NCBI GenBank assembly: GCA_964582475.1
Contig: CAZOQS010000004.1
Coordinates: 87,007 to 151,006 of the forward strand
DNA length: 64,000 nt
Direction of reading: 5' to 3'
Origin: JAGOTP01 sp964582475
GTDB taxonomy: Bacteria; Patescibacteriota; Patescibacteriia; 2-12-FULL-60-25
This document shows, one piece after another, positions 25,179-33,973 of this stretch. The first letter of the stretch is position 1. Each line of letters begins with the position of its first letter. Under the pieces are notes generated by a model. It saw only the letters and a program-made list of their open reading frames with translations, was not told where the DNA came from and searched no databases. Position numbers and translations under genes: made by a program.

Positions 25179-25823
25179 ATGTTTTCTACGCTGACACACC
25201 ATCTGTTGGCTCTGAGTCAACAAGTTCCGTTGCCCGTTTTTACAGCGGTCGGCTCTTTTATTGAAGAAGTTATTTCGCCCCTCCCGAGTCAGGCGATCAT
25301 GGTCTTTGGCGGATCATTGGCGCGAGCAGCGCGAACGGGTCAGGTTATGCTGGCATTTATGGCCGTGACGGGCGCGATTGGAAAAACGCTGGGTTCGCTC
25401 CTCTACTATGTGTTCGCGGATAAGATCGAAGACATCATCGTGCCCCGCTACGGAAAATACGTTGGGATCAGCCATGAGCAACTTGAACAGGTGGGAAAGA
25501 AATTAGGTCGGGGATGGGGGGATGATGTCGCGTTGTTTCTTCTCCGTCTTATTCCGGCTGTTCCGAGTAGCCCGGTTTCGGTGGCGTGTGGGTTGATCAA
25601 GATTGATCTCCGAACATTTATCGTAACCGCACTTCTCGGGTCTTTCTTCCGCAACTGGATGTATCTCTTGATTGGATTTTATGGATGGGAAGCGTACCAT
25701 CGCTTTCTGCGGCCTTTTTTGCCGTACCAACGATACGCTATTCCCGCTCTGTTGCTCGGCTGTATGGGGCTCGCGATCTGGGGATACCGTTACTGGCAAC
25801 GAAAGAAGCGATTGTCGGTTTAG
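25179..25823 (+). CDS. DedA-family membrane protein
   Basis: 214 residues with four to five hydrophobic segments. The DedA/VTT features are present: an acidic re-entrant loop near the N-terminus (FIEEVISPLPSQ), G...G...YY, and the FLLRLIPAVPSSPVSVACG motif with the conserved R..P. The family includes undecaprenyl phosphate and phospholipid flippases. Three bases after the glycosidase gene, so co-transcribed. Confidence 0.88.
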   Translation: MFSTLTHHLLALSQQVPLPVFTAVGSFIEEVISPLPSQAIMVFGGSLARAARTGQVMLAFMAVTGAIGKTLGSLLYYVFADKIEDIIVPRYGKYVGISHEQLEQVGKKLGRGWGDDVALFLLRLIPAVPSSPVSVACGLIKIDLRTFIVTALLGSFFRNWMYLLIGFYGWEAYHRFLRPFLPYQRYAIPALLLGCMGLAIWGYRYWQRKKRLSV

Positions 25824-25851
25824 TTCCGGATAGTTTATCATGGTCCTATCT

Positions 25852-27405
25852 ATGGACGCGTCCTTTGCAGCTACCCCCGTCTCACTTACGCCATCAGATC
25901 TTCGCGCATTGATGGAGAAGTTGTCTCAAGGATCGCTGACGCCCTTTCAGGCATCTGAACAAGCCTTGGGTGGTGAGGTATTGCTGACGCGAGATGCGGA
26001 ATTATTTTTTGGAGAGGCACTGAAACACGGAGGTGCTCAAGTAGCGAATTTAATCGTCGACCATCTTTCCGTCTTGCGTGTTGGACATACGTCAGCATCA
26101 ACCGCGAAATATTTAGGGAATCTCCTGCTCGATTATTCAACGGATCCAGATGTGAGTCGGAAGATTCTGGCTTGGTATCCTGATTTTATCGATGTGCCAG
26201 CAATCCTTGAGCATCTTTCGATTCAGGATGAACGGGACCTCTCATTTTATCAGGAGTTATTTCGTCGACTCATTCGTGAGGGTGATAGCTATTCGGCGGG
26301 GGATCGTATTTCCAAACTGCTTGTTGCTGTCTTGAAACTTGCACCAGCCTGGATCGGTCGTCTACTGTCCGCGCTTGATCAAGTTCAGACGGAGATTGAT
26401 TTAGAGCCATTTTTAAAGATGGCGGCCGAAATTGGTACCGCAAAAGAGGAGATTTATGAGCAGCTTCCGCTTATTGGACGGGTTGCGACTCAGCGAATGC
26501 GTTTGATGGATTGGGTCTTCCGTGTCTACCCGGAGCGGCGTATAGAGGCGCTCGGTAGAATCCTTGAACAAGCTCGCTTCACTTCCATGAATGCGGAAGA
26601 TGCCTTTGTTTCGCTTGCGCGTGGATTAAATACAAAGGATCTGCCTGCATTTACTCAGCTGCTTGAACGCTATCGAAAGCAGGAGGACTGGCCGCGGAAA
26701 GTGGTGATTGAGCTGCTCTACAATCCAAATATCCCAATGGAAGAGCTCGTTGACTCACAGCGTTCTTTTTCGCTGTATCGAAATGTCATCAACTGTCTTT
26801 CCGACCTCTTGGATCGTACATCAGACGGAGATCGGTCACTCGATATCAAGCGCCTCCTCACGCGAATTGTCGATGATACAAATTTCGGGACCTTGGACGT
26901 GACAACCTACAGTGCGCTCCTGTATGAAGTTTCACGTCGCAAGGGACAAGGAGATTTAAACCCGTTACGTATCTTGCTTCTGGAACGGATCGATTTCAAA
27001 CACGCGACAATTTTTCATTCAGCCTTTTTTGAAGCGCTTCGAGGGTACTTTATTGAACCGATGCATGCGCAGCGTATCTTAGAAAAAATCGTCCGATATG
27101 GAAAATATCCGTTTCATGAGACGGATTTCCTCCTCCAACTTCTGGAGTGTGTAGACCAAGAAGTCTTTGCGAACTTTACGTTACGGTATAGCCAAGCCCT
27201 TTTTGATACGGCCTACACGGCAGAGCGTTTCTACTTAGCTCTTGCGGGTACGCTCCCTGAGCGTTTTGCGCCGGTATATATGTTCCATCGAAAGATCTTT
27301 AAGCGTTCCTTCGCCAAGTATTCTGATACCGACAAGACGATTTACAAACTGTGTTGGCCGTATCTCTCGTTCGGTCAACGATTCAAGGCGTTTATCTTTG
27401 GTTAG
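25852..27405 (+). CDS. Large helical protein of unknown function
   Basis: 517 residues from ATG 25852 (CTATCTATGGAC; an earlier ATG at 25840 gives 521). No recognised motif. The sequence is soluble, rich in Leu/Glu/Arg and looks all-helical, with spaced units of about 35-45 residues (for example ...LLDRTSDG..., ...FLLQLLECVDQEVFANFTLRYSQ...), suggesting a HEAT- or ARM-like solenoid. No signal peptide. TATCAT at 25836-25841 could be a -10 box. It meets the minus-strand pilin-like gene tail to tail, three bases apart. Confidence 0.7.
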   Translation: MDASFAATPVSLTPSDLRALMEKLSQGSLTPFQASEQALGGEVLLTRDAELFFGEALKHGGAQVANLIVDHLSVLRVGHTSASTAKYLGNLLLDYSTDPDVSRKILAWYPDFIDVPAILEHLSIQDERDLSFYQELFRRLIREGDSYSAGDRISKLLVAVLKLAPAWIGRLLSALDQVQTEIDLEPFLKMAAEIGTAKEEIYEQLPLIGRVATQRMRLMDWVFRVYPERRIEALGRILEQARFTSMNAEDAFVSLARGLNTKDLPAFTQLLERYRKQEDWPRKVVIELLYNPNIPMEELVDSQRSFSLYRNVINCLSDLLDRTSDGDRSLDIKRLLTRIVDDTNFGTLDVTTYSALLYEVSRRKGQGDLNPLRILLLERIDFKHATIFHSAFFEALRGYFIEPMHAQRILEKIVRYGKYPFHETDFLLQLLECVDQEVFANFTLRYSQALFDTAYTAERFYLALAGTLPERFAPVYMFHRKIFKRSFAKYSDTDKTIYKLCWPYLSFGQRFKAFIFG

Positions 27406-27408
27406 GAT

Positions 27409-29151
27409 TTAGTAGTTTGGAATGCAGGCCTCCAATTGTTCGAGTGTAGGTGGAGCGACGCTGTCTGTACGCGAAACGTTTCTGAGTTCCTGGCGAATGG
27501 AATCGGCTCGTCGTCTGGCGCCTGGGACCCCTCCACGACACCCAAGCTCAACGAATTTTTCAAGGAAGCAGTCGATGCGCTCGCTTTCGCTCGCACCTGA
27601 ATGAGAGCGACAAGCCTCGAGCACGATTCCAAATCCGGCACCGCATCTTCCCGGGTTATTTGCGACGGTTGCCCACATGGCTTGGCCATAGGACGAACGA
27701 AAACCATGACTTGCGGCGGCTCTCACTCGCTGAGAGTATTTTTCGTACGAGTCTTGGAGCTGGGCGAGTGCGAACGCTCTCGTTGGGAGTGCAGTCTGAA
27801 GCATGTTTCGATAGTCCGCATTGCAAATAAACCCACGATCCGTCTGATTGGATGCGCAGAGTGCAGAGGCGGACGTGTCACGATTGTTTCCGGCGGTCAC
27901 GACGCGATTGTAAACAGCCGCATCTTTTTGTTGAAGTTTCCGCATTAATTGAGGGAGGTTTTGCTGCATATACCCTAAAATTCCGTAGGTACCTCCATCG
28001 AGCCCTTCAAGCGATCGGAACGTCTTTCCGGTACAGTTCCCAGTAACGGAAGCGAGGAATTGTCCATAAGAACCACCACATCTGCCAATTAGCGCTGGAC
28101 AGGCGGGATCTGGACCTCCAACGATTGTGGTACCGCAGGAGACTTGGCTTTGGCAGGCAGCACACCAGACGGTGCTGTTGTTTGGTCGTGGTCGAGCGGC
28201 AAGTGTTTGCCGGCAAAAGCGTGCGGGCCCGGCTCCTGTCGCAGTCCCGGTCGCGCCTTCTTCGGCTGAGCGATCTGGGTCCGCATCTCTAGCGATGCTG
28301 TCATAGGCACTGTCGTCGGATGGTGGTATCGCTTGAACATGCTGGACGCGAACCGGATTCATTTCGACCAGCTTCGGATTGATCGTCTTCAAGATCAAGA
28401 AGCTACTAAGAAGAACTACCAGCCCAATAAAGGCATCTTGGATAATCGTTTTCCCATCAGACACACCCGGAGCAGAAGCCGACAGCATGTAGCGGAACCC
28501 TCCATAAACAATCATGATGGCTGCCAAAATCGCACCTAATCCAACGGATAGGCGATAAATACCCGAGATGTATTGCGCGAGATAGGGGACGCTAATAATG
28601 CCACCCTCCTCGGTTGCGGGGGTGAAACGAACACCCGGGATTGGTACGGCGGGGTTTGGTGGGATGGGGGTGAATGGGCGTTGGGCGGCAGGCTCTGTTC
28701 CGCCCGCAATCGCCTCATCTGCCGGACTTTGGACCGTTGTTGTTGGAGGAGTGGTTGGGGGTGTTGCAGGAGGTGTGGTTGTGCCGGCTGCAGCGGCCCT
28801 TGTCGCACAGCTCGCCCGAACGGGATTGCTTCCGATCGCTCGATTGAGGCTTTCTGCAAACGACGGTTCACAGGCTCTGGAGATCGTACAGCTAAAGACA
28901 CTAGGATCAAATCGACCACTTAAAGGAGCGTTTTCGCAGCCTGAGCGTGCTTCTGATCGCTGGTCGCTGGTCGCTAAACTAGCAAGTTCGCTTGGAGACC
29001 TGCCTGAAACTATACCCGTCCCGGTGATGGTACAGAGACAGCTCGACGCTTGCGCGAACGCGAGACCAGGTATGGTCAGGCCGATAATCAAAAATGAGAG
29101 GGTCGAGACGGCGAGAAGATCCCTCAGACGCTTACTCCAATGAAGAGGCAT
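27409..29151 (-). CDS. Membrane protein with VirB2-like pilin segment and C-terminal lysozyme-like domain
   Basis: 580 residues from ATG 29151, seven bases after the upstream stop. In order: signal peptide or TM (1-34), Cys-rich region, a Pro/Thr linker, a two-helix segment (about 194-257) of the type IV secretion pilin type (VGLGAILAAIMIVYGGFRYML..., GK.II.DAFIGLVVLLSSFLIL..INP), a linker, and a 230-residue Cys-rich C-terminal domain with FRSLEGLDGGTYGILGYMQQ, which resembles the catalytic cleft of chitosanase/lysozyme-like hydrolases. The pilin-like pair is common in CPR proteins; the hydrolase call is tentative. It probably acts at the cell envelope. Confidence 0.6.
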   Translation of the reverse strand: MPLHWSKRLRDLLAVSTLSFLIIGLTIPGLAFAQASSCLCTITGTGIVSGRSPSELASLATSDQRSEARSGCENAPLSGRFDPSVFSCTISRACEPSFAESLNRAIGSNPVRASCATRAAAAGTTTPPATPPTTPPTTTVQSPADEAIAGGTEPAAQRPFTPIPPNPAVPIPGVRFTPATEEGGIISVPYLAQYISGIYRLSVGLGAILAAIMIVYGGFRYMLSASAPGVSDGKTIIQDAFIGLVVLLSSFLILKTINPKLVEMNPVRVQHVQAIPPSDDSAYDSIARDADPDRSAEEGATGTATGAGPARFCRQTLAARPRPNNSTVWCAACQSQVSCGTTIVGGPDPACPALIGRCGGSYGQFLASVTGNCTGKTFRSLEGLDGGTYGILGYMQQNLPQLMRKLQQKDAAVYNRVVTAGNNRDTSASALCASNQTDRGFICNADYRNMLQTALPTRAFALAQLQDSYEKYSQRVRAAASHGFRSSYGQAMWATVANNPGRCGAGFGIVLEACRSHSGASESERIDCFLEKFVELGCRGGVPGARRRADSIRQELRNVSRTDSVAPPTLEQLEACIPNY

Positions 29152-29158
29152 ACGCGTA

Positions 29159-30415
29159 TTACAAACGCATCTTAATGAGCTGACCGCTATTTCCATCTGT
29201 TACAAAGGCGGATTGCCCATCGCCTGAAACGCGCACTGCACGCACGGCTACGTTAGGGCCTGGATCGCCAAGTGGAGTGACTTGTCCATTTGCAAGATCG
29301 AGTTTGAAGAGTGTATCTGGGCCGACATCGAACAATGTTCGTTGTAAACCAGCTCCATTTGGCATTTCCTTTGGAACGCCACAGATAACCGTTGTTCCAT
29401 TTGCCCATGTGCATTTGTCTGCCCAGGTTTCGATACTCATACGTCGACGATTCGCGTTCACTTCATCGCCCGAGGCGCCACTCAACCAGAGAGAGGGGCG
29501 ATAGCCTTCGTCACCGCTCCATACGCTGTACAGGAGCTGGGATCCATCCGGGGACCAATTTGGAGTAAAGCCACGTCCTTCCACGATGAGACCTTTAAAA
29601 TTCTCCTGATTTTTTCCGACGAGTAAAATCTGTTCACGATTTGCGCCCATGGCTTCGCCTGTTCGAGAAAAAGCGACGGTTTGGTTGTTCGGTGCCCAGC
29701 TTACCAATACCTTGTCCTGGTTATTCCCAAGTTCCTCAATTGGACGAGGTTCGGATCCGTCGCTGCCGGCAACGATTAAGAAGCGGTTGGTTGGGTTGCT
29801 CCCTAAGCTTTTGGCTACAATTTGATCATCGTCAGGGGAGAATTGAAGCTCTTGCCAATAGCGGGGGATGGTCGTTTGTTTGTCTTGGGAGAAGTCGTAG
29901 ATCACCTGATTTCCATCTGGGAAGCCTAATACAGCTTTCTCGCTCTTGTTTCCCCAAGTGATGCGATCAACGTTTGGGAAAACAGTTTCAGACAACGGAA
30001 CCTTTGTTCCATCATCGAGGATAGAGTAAAAACGTCCATCATTTGGATCATAAAAACGAATCGCGTTTCCACCGCCTTTCGTTGTTGCGATAGGGAGGCG
30101 TACGTCTTGAGCGATTACCGACACGCGTGGCGCATCTGGTAGAAGCGAGTTATCCGGAAGCGTTGGAATTTCTCCTAGATCCACCGATCCCGTATTCTGG
30201 GCCGGTTGGAGGCTTCCATCGCCCAAATTTCCAATCGTACCAGGCGTGCCATCCTGTGCACGTGGAAGGGAATTCCCTGTTCCAGGTAGTTGTGTTCCGG
30301 GAGTCTCCGTTGGTCGGATCGCTCGGAAAAAGAGCAGATACAACACCGTCGCGATCCCTACGACCGCGAGTATGAAGAGGAACACAAAGAGCAGCTTCTT
30401 GCGACGTTCGTCCAT
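29159..30415 (-). CDS. Membrane-anchored TolB-like beta-propeller protein
   Basis: 418 residues. A short basic N-terminus and one TM helix (about 7-30), a Pro/Gly/Thr-rich linker to about 85, then repeated strands of the WD40-like/TolB type: FSPDDDQIVAKS, WAPNNQTVAFSR, WSPDGSQLLYSV, VSGDGQSAFVTD. The propeller is probably outside the membrane as a binding platform. It is the first gene of a pair with the pilin-like protein, which suggests a shared envelope complex. Confidence 0.75.
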   Translation of the reverse strand: MDERRKKLLFVFLFILAVVGIATVLYLLFFRAIRPTETPGTQLPGTGNSLPRAQDGTPGTIGNLGDGSLQPAQNTGSVDLGEIPTLPDNSLLPDAPRVSVIAQDVRLPIATTKGGGNAIRFYDPNDGRFYSILDDGTKVPLSETVFPNVDRITWGNKSEKAVLGFPDGNQVIYDFSQDKQTTIPRYWQELQFSPDDDQIVAKSLGSNPTNRFLIVAGSDGSEPRPIEELGNNQDKVLVSWAPNNQTVAFSRTGEAMGANREQILLVGKNQENFKGLIVEGRGFTPNWSPDGSQLLYSVWSGDEGYRPSLWLSGASGDEVNANRRRMSIETWADKCTWANGTTVICGVPKEMPNGAGLQRTLFDVGPDTLFKLDLANGQVTPLGDPGPNVAVRAVRVSGDGQSAFVTDGNSGQLIKMRL

Positions 30416-30431
30416 AGATACCCGAAGTATA
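30416..30431 (-). promoter_or_regulatory. -10 box close to the start of the propeller gene
   Basis: TATACT on the minus strand (30431-30426) lies 10 bases before ATG 30415, giving a leader of only a few bases. The TTGAAG around 30452-30447 is a weak -35 with short spacing. Confidence 0.5.
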
Positions 30432-30488
30432 GCACGGTTACGCGTGCTTCAATATGCCTCGGAAGTGAATTGTGGTTTTGTTTTCTTT

Positions 30489-31898
30489 TTAGATACTCAA
30501 GTCGCCTGTTGAGGGACGAGTTCCACGATAGCCGCCACTACTTCCACCGCTGCGGCGACCTCCAAAGCGAGAGGAAGATGGTCGTGAAGATGATGAGCCT
30601 CCTTGGCTTGAGCCATACGAAGAGGAAGAACGGGATCCGTATGAACGGCCAGAAGATGGGCGTCCGTTACTACCGCCTCGACTTCCTCCGTAACTTGAAC
30701 CGCCTCCACGTTGTGGATAGCTTGGACGATCGTCGTAACTTGTGTCAGACATCGAAGGCATTGGAGGCAATACGGGCAAGGTGGGTAGAGGACTGACAGG
30801 GAGTGGAAGACGAATCAAGCGCTCAATCATGCGGACATCGCGTAATTGATCAGGTGTTGCAAATGAAATAGCTTTTCCAACGGCACCAGCACGGCCTGTG
30901 CGACCGATGCGGTGGACGTAGTCTTCGGCTTGGTCTGGTAAATCAAAGTTGATGACAAGCTCGATGCCCTTCACGTCAATTCCACGAGCAGCGATGTCGG
31001 TTGCAACAAGGACGCGGTAGCTGCCAGTGCGGAAACCCTGAAGAGCTGTCTGACGTTGAGCTTGTGTACGATCGGAGTGAATTTCAGCGGCCGTGTGACC
31101 AAGAACGCGAATCGAGCGGGTCAGCTTGCGGGCTCCGTGCTTCGTACGAGAAAAAATCAGGGTTGAGCCGCGGTGCTCCTGAAGAATTTTGGAAATGAGG
31201 CGCAACTTTTCTTCTTTGCGTACAATGAAGAGCTCTTGGGTCACGCCTTCGGCGGTTGTGCCTTGGCGCGCAATTTCAACCTGAGTTGGCTGCTTCATGT
31301 ACTTGCGGGCGATCTGAATGATGTCCGTAGGCATCGTCGCTGAGAACAGCATGGTCTGGCGATCGGCAGGGATCGATTCAAAAATGCGCTTCAACTGAGG
31401 AGCGAAGCCCATATCAAGCATGCGGTCCGCTTCGTCCAGTACAAGAATTTTGAGATCACTCATACGGAGCGAGCCTTGTTCCATGTGGTCAAGAAGACGA
31501 CCTGGGGTCGCGATGATCACGTGTGGAGCGTTGCGAAGCGAGTGCAGCTGACCTCCCATTGGGACGCCACCGATCAATACGGCTGTGCGCAAGCCAATCG
31601 ATGCACCTACTTTTTTGATGGATTCATCCACCTGAACAGCGAGTTCACGGGTTGGAAGAAGCACGAGGCCGCGTCCTTTGTGCTGCGCGAGACGCTGCAA
31701 CATTGGTAAGCCGAAGGCGAGTGTTTTACCTGTTCCTGTTTGGGCGATCCCAACAATATCGTTGCCTTCCATGGCAACCGGAATCGCTTGGCGCTGGATC
31801 GGGGTAGGTTCTTGCATCCCAAGCTTGCTGATGATCTCGAGCAAGGCGGGGGCGATTCCAAGGCCATGGAATCCGGTGGACGATGAAGGGGTCGGCAT
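30489..31898 (-). CDS. rhlE: DEAD-box RNA helicase, RhlE-like, with SGGR-rich tail
   Basis: 469 residues. All core motifs are visible: Q motif (PTPIQRQAIP), AQTGTGKT, PTRELA, TPGRLLDHM, DEADRM, SATMP, and in RecA domain 2 RGIDVKG and HRIGRTGRAG. The last 85 residues are Ser/Gly/Arg-rich with RGG-like units, a tail that in helicases adds non-specific RNA binding. It unwinds RNA duplexes in ribosome assembly or mRNA decay. It has its own promoter. Confidence 0.93.
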   Translation of the reverse strand: MPTPSSSTGFHGLGIAPALLEIISKLGMQEPTPIQRQAIPVAMEGNDIVGIAQTGTGKTLAFGLPMLQRLAQHKGRGLVLLPTRELAVQVDESIKKVGASIGLRTAVLIGGVPMGGQLHSLRNAPHVIIATPGRLLDHMEQGSLRMSDLKILVLDEADRMLDMGFAPQLKRIFESIPADRQTMLFSATMPTDIIQIARKYMKQPTQVEIARQGTTAEGVTQELFIVRKEEKLRLISKILQEHRGSTLIFSRTKHGARKLTRSIRVLGHTAAEIHSDRTQAQRQTALQGFRTGSYRVLVATDIAARGIDVKGIELVINFDLPDQAEDYVHRIGRTGRAGAVGKAISFATPDQLRDVRMIERLIRLPLPVSPLPTLPVLPPMPSMSDTSYDDRPSYPQRGGGSSYGGSRGGSNGRPSSGRSYGSRSSSSYGSSQGGSSSSRPSSSRFGGRRSGGSSGGYRGTRPSTGDLSI

Positions 31899-31908
31899 AT
31901 ATTGGGGG

Positions 31909-31937
31909 AGTCTATCAGAAAACGCGAATTTTGTCTA
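31909..31937 (-). promoter_or_regulatory. Promoter of the DEAD-box helicase gene
   Basis: Minus strand TAGACA (31937-31932), 17 bases, TAGACT (31914-31909), then 10 bases to ATG 31898. The leader would be very short. Confidence 0.45.
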
Positions 31938-31968
31938 GTTTTAGCCAACAGTTCGCTTTTAAAGACGA

Positions 31969-31999
31969 TTATCCCCAAGGCATTTTGCCTTGGGGATAA
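31969..31999 (-). terminator. Terminator between broken msrB and the helicase gene
   Basis: TTATCCCCAAGGCA (31969-31982), loop TTT, TGCCTTGGGGATAA (31986-31999), a perfect 14-bp stem. On the minus strand it ends the thiol-redox operon. Confidence 0.75.
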
Positions 32000-32040
32000 G
32001 TCGTCCTTGATCGAGAATGTTTTATTTTAGCTAGTTCTGG

Positions 32041-32492
32041 CTATTTTTGCTCGTCAGGGATGAACGCGAGCGCGTCACCGTTCATACAATAGCGGAGACT
32101 TGTGGGTTCTGGCCCGTCAGAAAAGACATGGCCGAGATGGTCTCCGCATTTCGAGCGAATCTCTGTTCGTTCCATAAATAGACCTTCGTCCTTTTGTTCG
32201 ATGACCGCGTCGGGTTTGATCGGAGCCTAAAAACTGGGCCAGCCCGTGCAAGAATCGTATTTCTGTTCAGAGCGGAAGACAGGCCCGCACAATCTGCGGT
32301 TACGTAGGTACCAGGCCGTTTTTCATCCAAGAGCAGGCTGGTGAAGGGTGTTTCCGTCCCGGCTTCACGCAGGATGTGGCACTGCTCAGGCGATAAAATA
32401 CTCTTCCAGTATTCCTCGGTGCGAGTAGCTTTCACAGGGTGATTCACCCGCTGTCTGGAGATTCGTACCCCAAATCCACCCACCATAAGAAG
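32041..32492 (-). pseudogene. msrB: Peptide-methionine (R)-S-oxide reductase, broken by a frameshift and a stop
   Basis: MsrB sequence is spread over two frames. The first gives WKSILSPEQCHILREAGTETPFT and GTYVTADCAG; one base is lost in the GCGGGCC at about 32282-32288, and the next frame continues GPVFRSEQKYDSCTGWPSF, hits TAG (32229-32227), then resumes APIKPDAV... to KCGDHLGHVFSDGPEPT and the catalytic RYCMN. The enzyme reduces methionine sulfoxide in proteins. The upstream frame encodes a TM-like stretch (GITALATLLMVGGFGV), so the ancestor was probably exported. Zinc Cys pairs are incomplete, as in some MsrB. The start is uncertain: ATG 32492, or GTG 32603 to include the TM. Confidence 0.85.
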
Positions 32493-32566
32493 AGTGGCGA
32501 GTGCCGTGATACCCGTGTATCGGGTGTGGGTTTCGTTGGGATTGGCAGCGTAGAGTGAAAATGATT

Positions 32567-33298
32567 TTAGGTTGTGGCAGGAGTTTCTTCTACGGTGGTA
32601 CACACCTGTATCAGGGTTTCAACGAGGTCAAAGAGCAAGTCAGCTGCTTCACGATCTTTTAATGTAACCAGCTTGCATTGTTTGCGTGTTTCTTCGTACT
32701 GAGGCGCGGATAAAAAAGAAAGAAACTTGCGTAGATACTCAGGTGAACGAATGTACATGTTACAGAGCTCAACCGTATCTTCTATGACCTGCATATCCAC
32801 TCCTTGAGCTGCGTAGACTCGAAGAGATCCAAGGGTAGAAAAACCCTTCCCTGTACTTATTCTTGCTGCCTTTATTTTTTGAACAAGCAGGCTATGAAGT
32901 TCTTTGGCATCAGGAATTTTCTGTGCTAAGTCCTCAACAAGGTGATGCGTTAGTTCATGAGAGAAACGATACGCGACTTCAGCTTCAGGAGTGAAACTTG
33001 CTTCATCAAATAAGATAAGACTTCGTTCTTGAGGTGATAATAGCTTGAGTCCAACCTGCAATATTCTGAAACGATCAGTTTCAATGGTCGTACCACTATG
33101 CCAATTATTTGGATCCACCTGGACTCGGTCTGGGAAGCATCCATTACGATCGAGAGCTAGAGTGACAGCTTCTCCATGTTGCGTTTGAGTTCCTAACAAA
33201 TCAAAAAGCTGACCTGCCGCCTCCTCTGGTCTTTGTCGAGCGGTTTCAATCAACTTCGTATGCCAACTTTTCGGACCAGCCATCTCGTAATGATTCAT
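32567..33298 (-). CDS. Putative zinc metallopeptidase of unknown family
   Basis: 243 residues. FSHELTHHL contains HExxH at residues 114-118, in a helix after an acidic strand (LFDEASFTPEAEVAYR), as in small zincins. A third ligand cannot be assigned. No signal peptide, so it is probably cytoplasmic. The rest is helical. It lies eight bases after tmk within the redox operon. Start at 33298 (GAGTATG), or 33283 for the sixth-residue Met. Confidence 0.5.
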   Translation of the reverse strand: MNHYEMAGPKSWHTKLIETARQRPEEAAGQLFDLLGTQTQHGEAVTLALDRNGCFPDRVQVDPNNWHSGTTIETDRFRILQVGLKLLSPQERSLILFDEASFTPEAEVAYRFSHELTHHLVEDLAQKIPDAKELHSLLVQKIKAARISTGKGFSTLGSLRVYAAQGVDMQVIEDTVELCNMYIRSPEYLRKFLSFLSAPQYEETRKQCKLVTLKDREAADLLFDLVETLIQVCTTVEETPATT

Positions 33299-33306
33299 AC
33301 TCAGTG

Positions 33307-33939
33307 TTACAAGGAATGAAGTGCCGTCTCCAATACTCGTGCAAACACTTCATCCTGCGTCCCTTGTCCGTCTACGCGCTTCCAGCGAGCTTTGAGTAGG
33401 TCGTGATCAGCGAGAGCGCGATAGCCTTCAACGCAGGAACGGAAGAAGGCGATTGGCAGGGTTTCGAATTTATCGCCACGGGCATCGAAGGTGCGTTTCA
33501 ATCCGATCTCAGGGTCGAGATCCATTTCGATGATGAGGTCGGGGAGAAAATCTTTCACCGACGTTTTGTTCACCTCAAGAATGGTTTCGAAGCCCAAGCC
33601 GCGTCCGAAGCCTTGCCAGGCGATACTTGTACAGAAGCTACGATCAGAGACGACGATTCCTCCTTTTGCGAGCACAGGAAGAACGACGGTTCGTAACGAT
33701 TGCGCGCGGGCCGAAGCATACAGATAGGCTTCGCACATTGGATCCATCGGTTCGTTGAACGGAGTCGCTTGAACCAGTGTGCGGATCGCTTCTGCGATTT
33801 CACTGCCGCCTGGTTCACGTGTCCAGATGATTTCTTTTTCGGGAAAGCGTTTCTTTAATTCTTCGACTAAGCGTTTTGATTGAGTGGTTTTTCCCGTCCC
33901 AACAACTCCTTCGAAGACAAGGTAGCGGCCAGTGGTCAT
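33307..33939 (-). CDS. tmk: Thymidylate kinase
   Basis: 210 residues: P-loop FEGVVGTGKTT, the DRSF motif (D-R-Y/F-H type), TREPGG for dTMP binding, and PDLIIEMDLDPEIGLKR. It phosphorylates dTMP to dTDP. It sits 34 bases after the CcdA-thioredoxin gene, a location that looks accidental in function. Confidence 0.93.
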   Translation of the reverse strand: MTTGRYLVFEGVVGTGKTTQSKRLVEELKKRFPEKEIIWTREPGGSEIAEAIRTLVQATPFNEPMDPMCEAYLYASARAQSLRTVVLPVLAKGGIVVSDRSFCTSIAWQGFGRGLGFETILEVNKTSVKDFLPDLIIEMDLDPEIGLKRTFDARGDKFETLPIAFFRSCVEGYRALADHDLLKARWKRVDGQGTQDEVFARVLETALHSL

Positions 33940-33973
33940 ATGCCGTTATCGTGCCAGGTCGATATCGTGTCGT

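Noticed and set aside
32227..32229. TAG in msrB read as a recoded amino acid
   Set aside because: A frameshift also disrupts the gene, and the other genes here end normally, some at TAG; simple gene decay explains it.
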